From positions 1 through 53,371 of the forward strand of contig UQMJ01000020.1 of assembly GCA_900542035.1 (NCBI GenBank): 53,371 nucleotides of DNA. Reading direction: 5' to 3'. How positions within the stretch are numbered: the first letter of the stretch is position 1; every line of letters begins with the position of its first letter. Below the pieces are notes generated by a model, which was not told the origin of the DNA, searched no databases, and was given only the letters and a program-made list of their open reading frames with translations. Shown one piece after another: positions 52,144 through 53,371 of the stretch. This DNA comes from an uncultured Clostridium sp. GTDB lineage: Bacteria; Bacillota; Clostridia; Lachnospirales; Lachnospiraceae. A program made the translations under genes and the position numbers.

Positions 52144-52163
52144 GGTCACTCTCCTTTATGCTC

Positions 52164-53168
52164 TTATAATTCAAACTTCCGTTTCTTATTTCCAGGCAGA
52201 TGTTCTGCTTCCGCCTGCTCTTGGTGTTTATAAAATTTTTCCTGGCGCACATTCATCAGCACTGTAACTGCTTCTGTCTGGCCTAGTTTAGAGGCTGCCT
52301 CTGTCATAGCCGTAATCGTTTGTCCATCTATGATGTCATCTTCTGCAACCTGGCTAAGAAGCTTCATATCCTGAACCTGCAAAAAGGCTTTCATAGCAGA
52401 TTCCGGATGTTCTTTTAAATAGGTTTTATACTGTTTTTTTGACGATTCACTTAGGCCGGACGGATACCAAAGCCTGTACCAGGCAAGTTGTGCAGCAGTT
52501 TCCGGCTGTTCCTCTACGCACACATAGGGGAACAGGGCATCGTATTCCGGCATCTGCATCTGAGTCTGCCTGAAACAGTACCGGTACCGATGTCCGCACC
52601 CATGGGTCTCCAATACCAGAATTCTGGCAGGGGTATTTTCCACAGATTCCTCAAAAAATTCCGGTATCAGAAGCTTTGCGGTAACCGCGCCTGTTTGATC
52701 CCGAATGGTCAGCCGGAGCGTCTGGCTGAGTTCTGCAAGGACTTCCGGAAGACAGGATTTCTTTTCTTCTTCCATCCATACATCCAGCTCTTCCACACCT
52801 CTGCAGCCTGTAAAAAGTCCAGCCCCTAAATCTCTTATGGAAGACCAGAACGTCAGTTTTCTTAACTTCTCACAGTTATAAAACCCATATTTCCCAATCC
52901 GTACCAGGGTTTTAGGCAGGGATACCGACTCCGCTTTGTCTCCGCAGATCGCCGGCATCCCTTCCTGCTTCTGACCTGGCCTGGGTTCCTTTCTCATCAT
53001 GGCCGAAAACGCATAGTCTGCCAGCTCCAGCACCGGAAGACGTTCTGTGTGTTCCTCGTCTGTCCAGACCTGTTCTGGTATCTCAACCTGTCCATCCTCT
53101 CCTAAAACCCGCAGGATCCGGACGCCTTCTGTTCCGTCAATCCTGCATTTTTCCCATATCAATTCCAT
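52164..53168 (-). CDS. leucine-rich-repeat protein heading the MoxR operon
   Basis: A 334-residue cytoplasmic protein. Residues ~1-150 form BspA/LRR_5-type repeats (VLELADYAFSAM, LPKTLVRIGKYGFYNCEKLR, KLTFWSSIRDLGAGLFTGCR); the remainder has a Trp/Tyr-rich helical part (QLAWYRLWYPSGLSESSKKQ). No signal peptide is present. The start at 53168 follows AAAGGAG with 11-bp spacing; the frame extends to a TTG at 53198. It may act as the recognition subunit of the system; this is inference from position only. Confidence 0.72.
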   Translation of the reverse strand: MELIWEKCRIDGTEGVRILRVLGEDGQVEIPEQVWTDEEHTERLPVLELADYAFSAMMRKEPRPGQKQEGMPAICGDKAESVSLPKTLVRIGKYGFYNCEKLRKLTFWSSIRDLGAGLFTGCRGVEELDVWMEEEKKSCLPEVLAELSQTLRLTIRDQTGAVTAKLLIPEFFEESVENTPARILVLETHGCGHRYRYCFRQTQMQMPEYDALFPYVCVEEQPETAAQLAWYRLWYPSGLSESSKKQYKTYLKEHPESAMKAFLQVQDMKLLSQVAEDDIIDGQTITAMTEAASKLGQTEAVTVLMNVRQEKFYKHQEQAEAEHLPGNKKRKFEL

Positions 53169-53221
53169 TGTATCGTATACTCCTTTAAAGGATGTCAAAT
53201 CAATTTTTGCATTTCTCGTTT

Positions 53222-53251
53222 ATTATATCATCATTCTATCCCTGTCTACAA
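53222..53251 (-). promoter_or_regulatory. promoter of the LRR/DUF3783/VWA/MoxR operon
   Basis: TTGTAG (53251-53246), an 18-bp spacer and TATAAT (53227-53222) on the minus strand, about 55 bp before the LRR start. Confidence 0.55.
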
Positions 53252-53270
53252 GTTTTTAAAACACAAAAAC

Positions 53271-53304
53271 AGCCGGAAACCCTTGTAGAATAAGGCTTCC
53301 GGCT
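53271..53304 (-). terminator. terminator downstream of tRNA-Gly
   Basis: AGCCGGAA (53271-53278) pairs with TTCCGGCT (53297-53304). The minus-strand tail is rich in T (GTTTTTGTGTTTT). It separates the tRNA transcript from the LRR operon. Confidence 0.7.
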
Positions 53305-53316
53305 GGAATAAAAAAG

Positions 53317-53371
53317 AGCGCGAGACGGGATTCGAACCCGCGGCCCCCACCTTGGCAAGGTGGTGCTCCAC
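53317..53371 (-). tRNA. tRNA-Gly (GCC), 3' part
   Basis: Read on the minus strand, an anticodon stem-loop with GCC (CTTGCCAAGG), a variable loop, the T arm with GGTTCGAATCCC and the acceptor strand CTCGCGC with discriminator T are visible. CCA is not encoded. The 5' part (acceptor 5' strand, D arm) lies beyond the window edge. Confidence 0.93.

Noticed and set aside
1..53371. CRISPR array, prophage, toxin-antitoxin or known defence genes
   Set aside because: No regularly spaced direct repeats, integrase, transposase, Cas, restriction-modification or retron features were found in any frame.

Overview
The window looks like a chromosomal segment of a spore-forming, Gram-positive anaerobe of the Lachnospiraceae / Clostridium cluster XIVa type. 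The reasons are a SpoIIID sporulation regulator, lipoboxed ABC-transporter binding proteins with Glu/Ala/Thr-rich linkers, AGGAGG-type ribosome sites, a DapB-like 2,4-diaminopentanoate dehydrogenase and a moderate base composition that looks more AT-rich over roughly the first 4.5 kb. This is inference from protein style; there is no 16S gene. Most genes lie on the minus strand in tight operons with ATGA or GTGA stop/start overlaps.

Layout. 1-1025: AT-rich, gene-poor DNA with paired palindromes and two broken gene tails, one a diverged copy of the 3' end of the TtcA-like gene at 4570. 1026-4476: GntR regulator divergent from an enolase-superfamily acid-sugar dehydratase and an SLC13/DASS transporter. 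4570-6161: cysE and a TtcA-like PP-loop gene. 6257-6697: PrcB-like lipoprotein. 6821-11766: siderophore-type iron ABC transporter and AraC regulator, each preceded by the same dyad. 11961-12239: spoIIID. 12319-16662: second acid-sugar module (SLC13-like permease, broken esterase, dehydratase, divergent AraC regulator). 16752-18796: diaminopentanoate dehydrogenase-like gene behind a MerR-type 19-bp-spacer promoter, with a MerR gene upstream. 18920-34347: a 15-kb surface-polysaccharide operon (glf, seven glycosyltransferases, DegT aminotransferase, ATP-grasp enzyme, two flippases, rfbC, DUF2142, DUF2304 and an ABC-2 permease). 34531-37727: two-component system with a small membrane protein. 37929-42143: SLC13-like transporter, Crp/Fnr regulator and cytoplasmic arylsulfate sulfotransferase sharing two matching operators. 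42200-44547: polar amino-acid ABC transporter. 44679-48570: HAD phosphatase, split ThrE-type exporter, dihydroorotase and YjjG nucleotidase in one operon. 48651-48857: DUF378 protein. 48913-53168: LRR protein, DUF3783 protein, metallopeptidase-like/VWA protein and MoxR AAA ATPase. 53317-53371: the 3' part of tRNA-Gly(GCC).

The segments most worth following are the arylsulfotransferase regulon (two near-identical palindromes, each centred 41.5 bp from a plausible start site), the MoxR/VWA/DUF3783/LRR operon, and the remodelled left edge. No transposase, integrase, phage gene, CRISPR array or known defence system was recognised. Starts were moved inward from the longest frame wherever a ribosome-binding site favoured a later codon.
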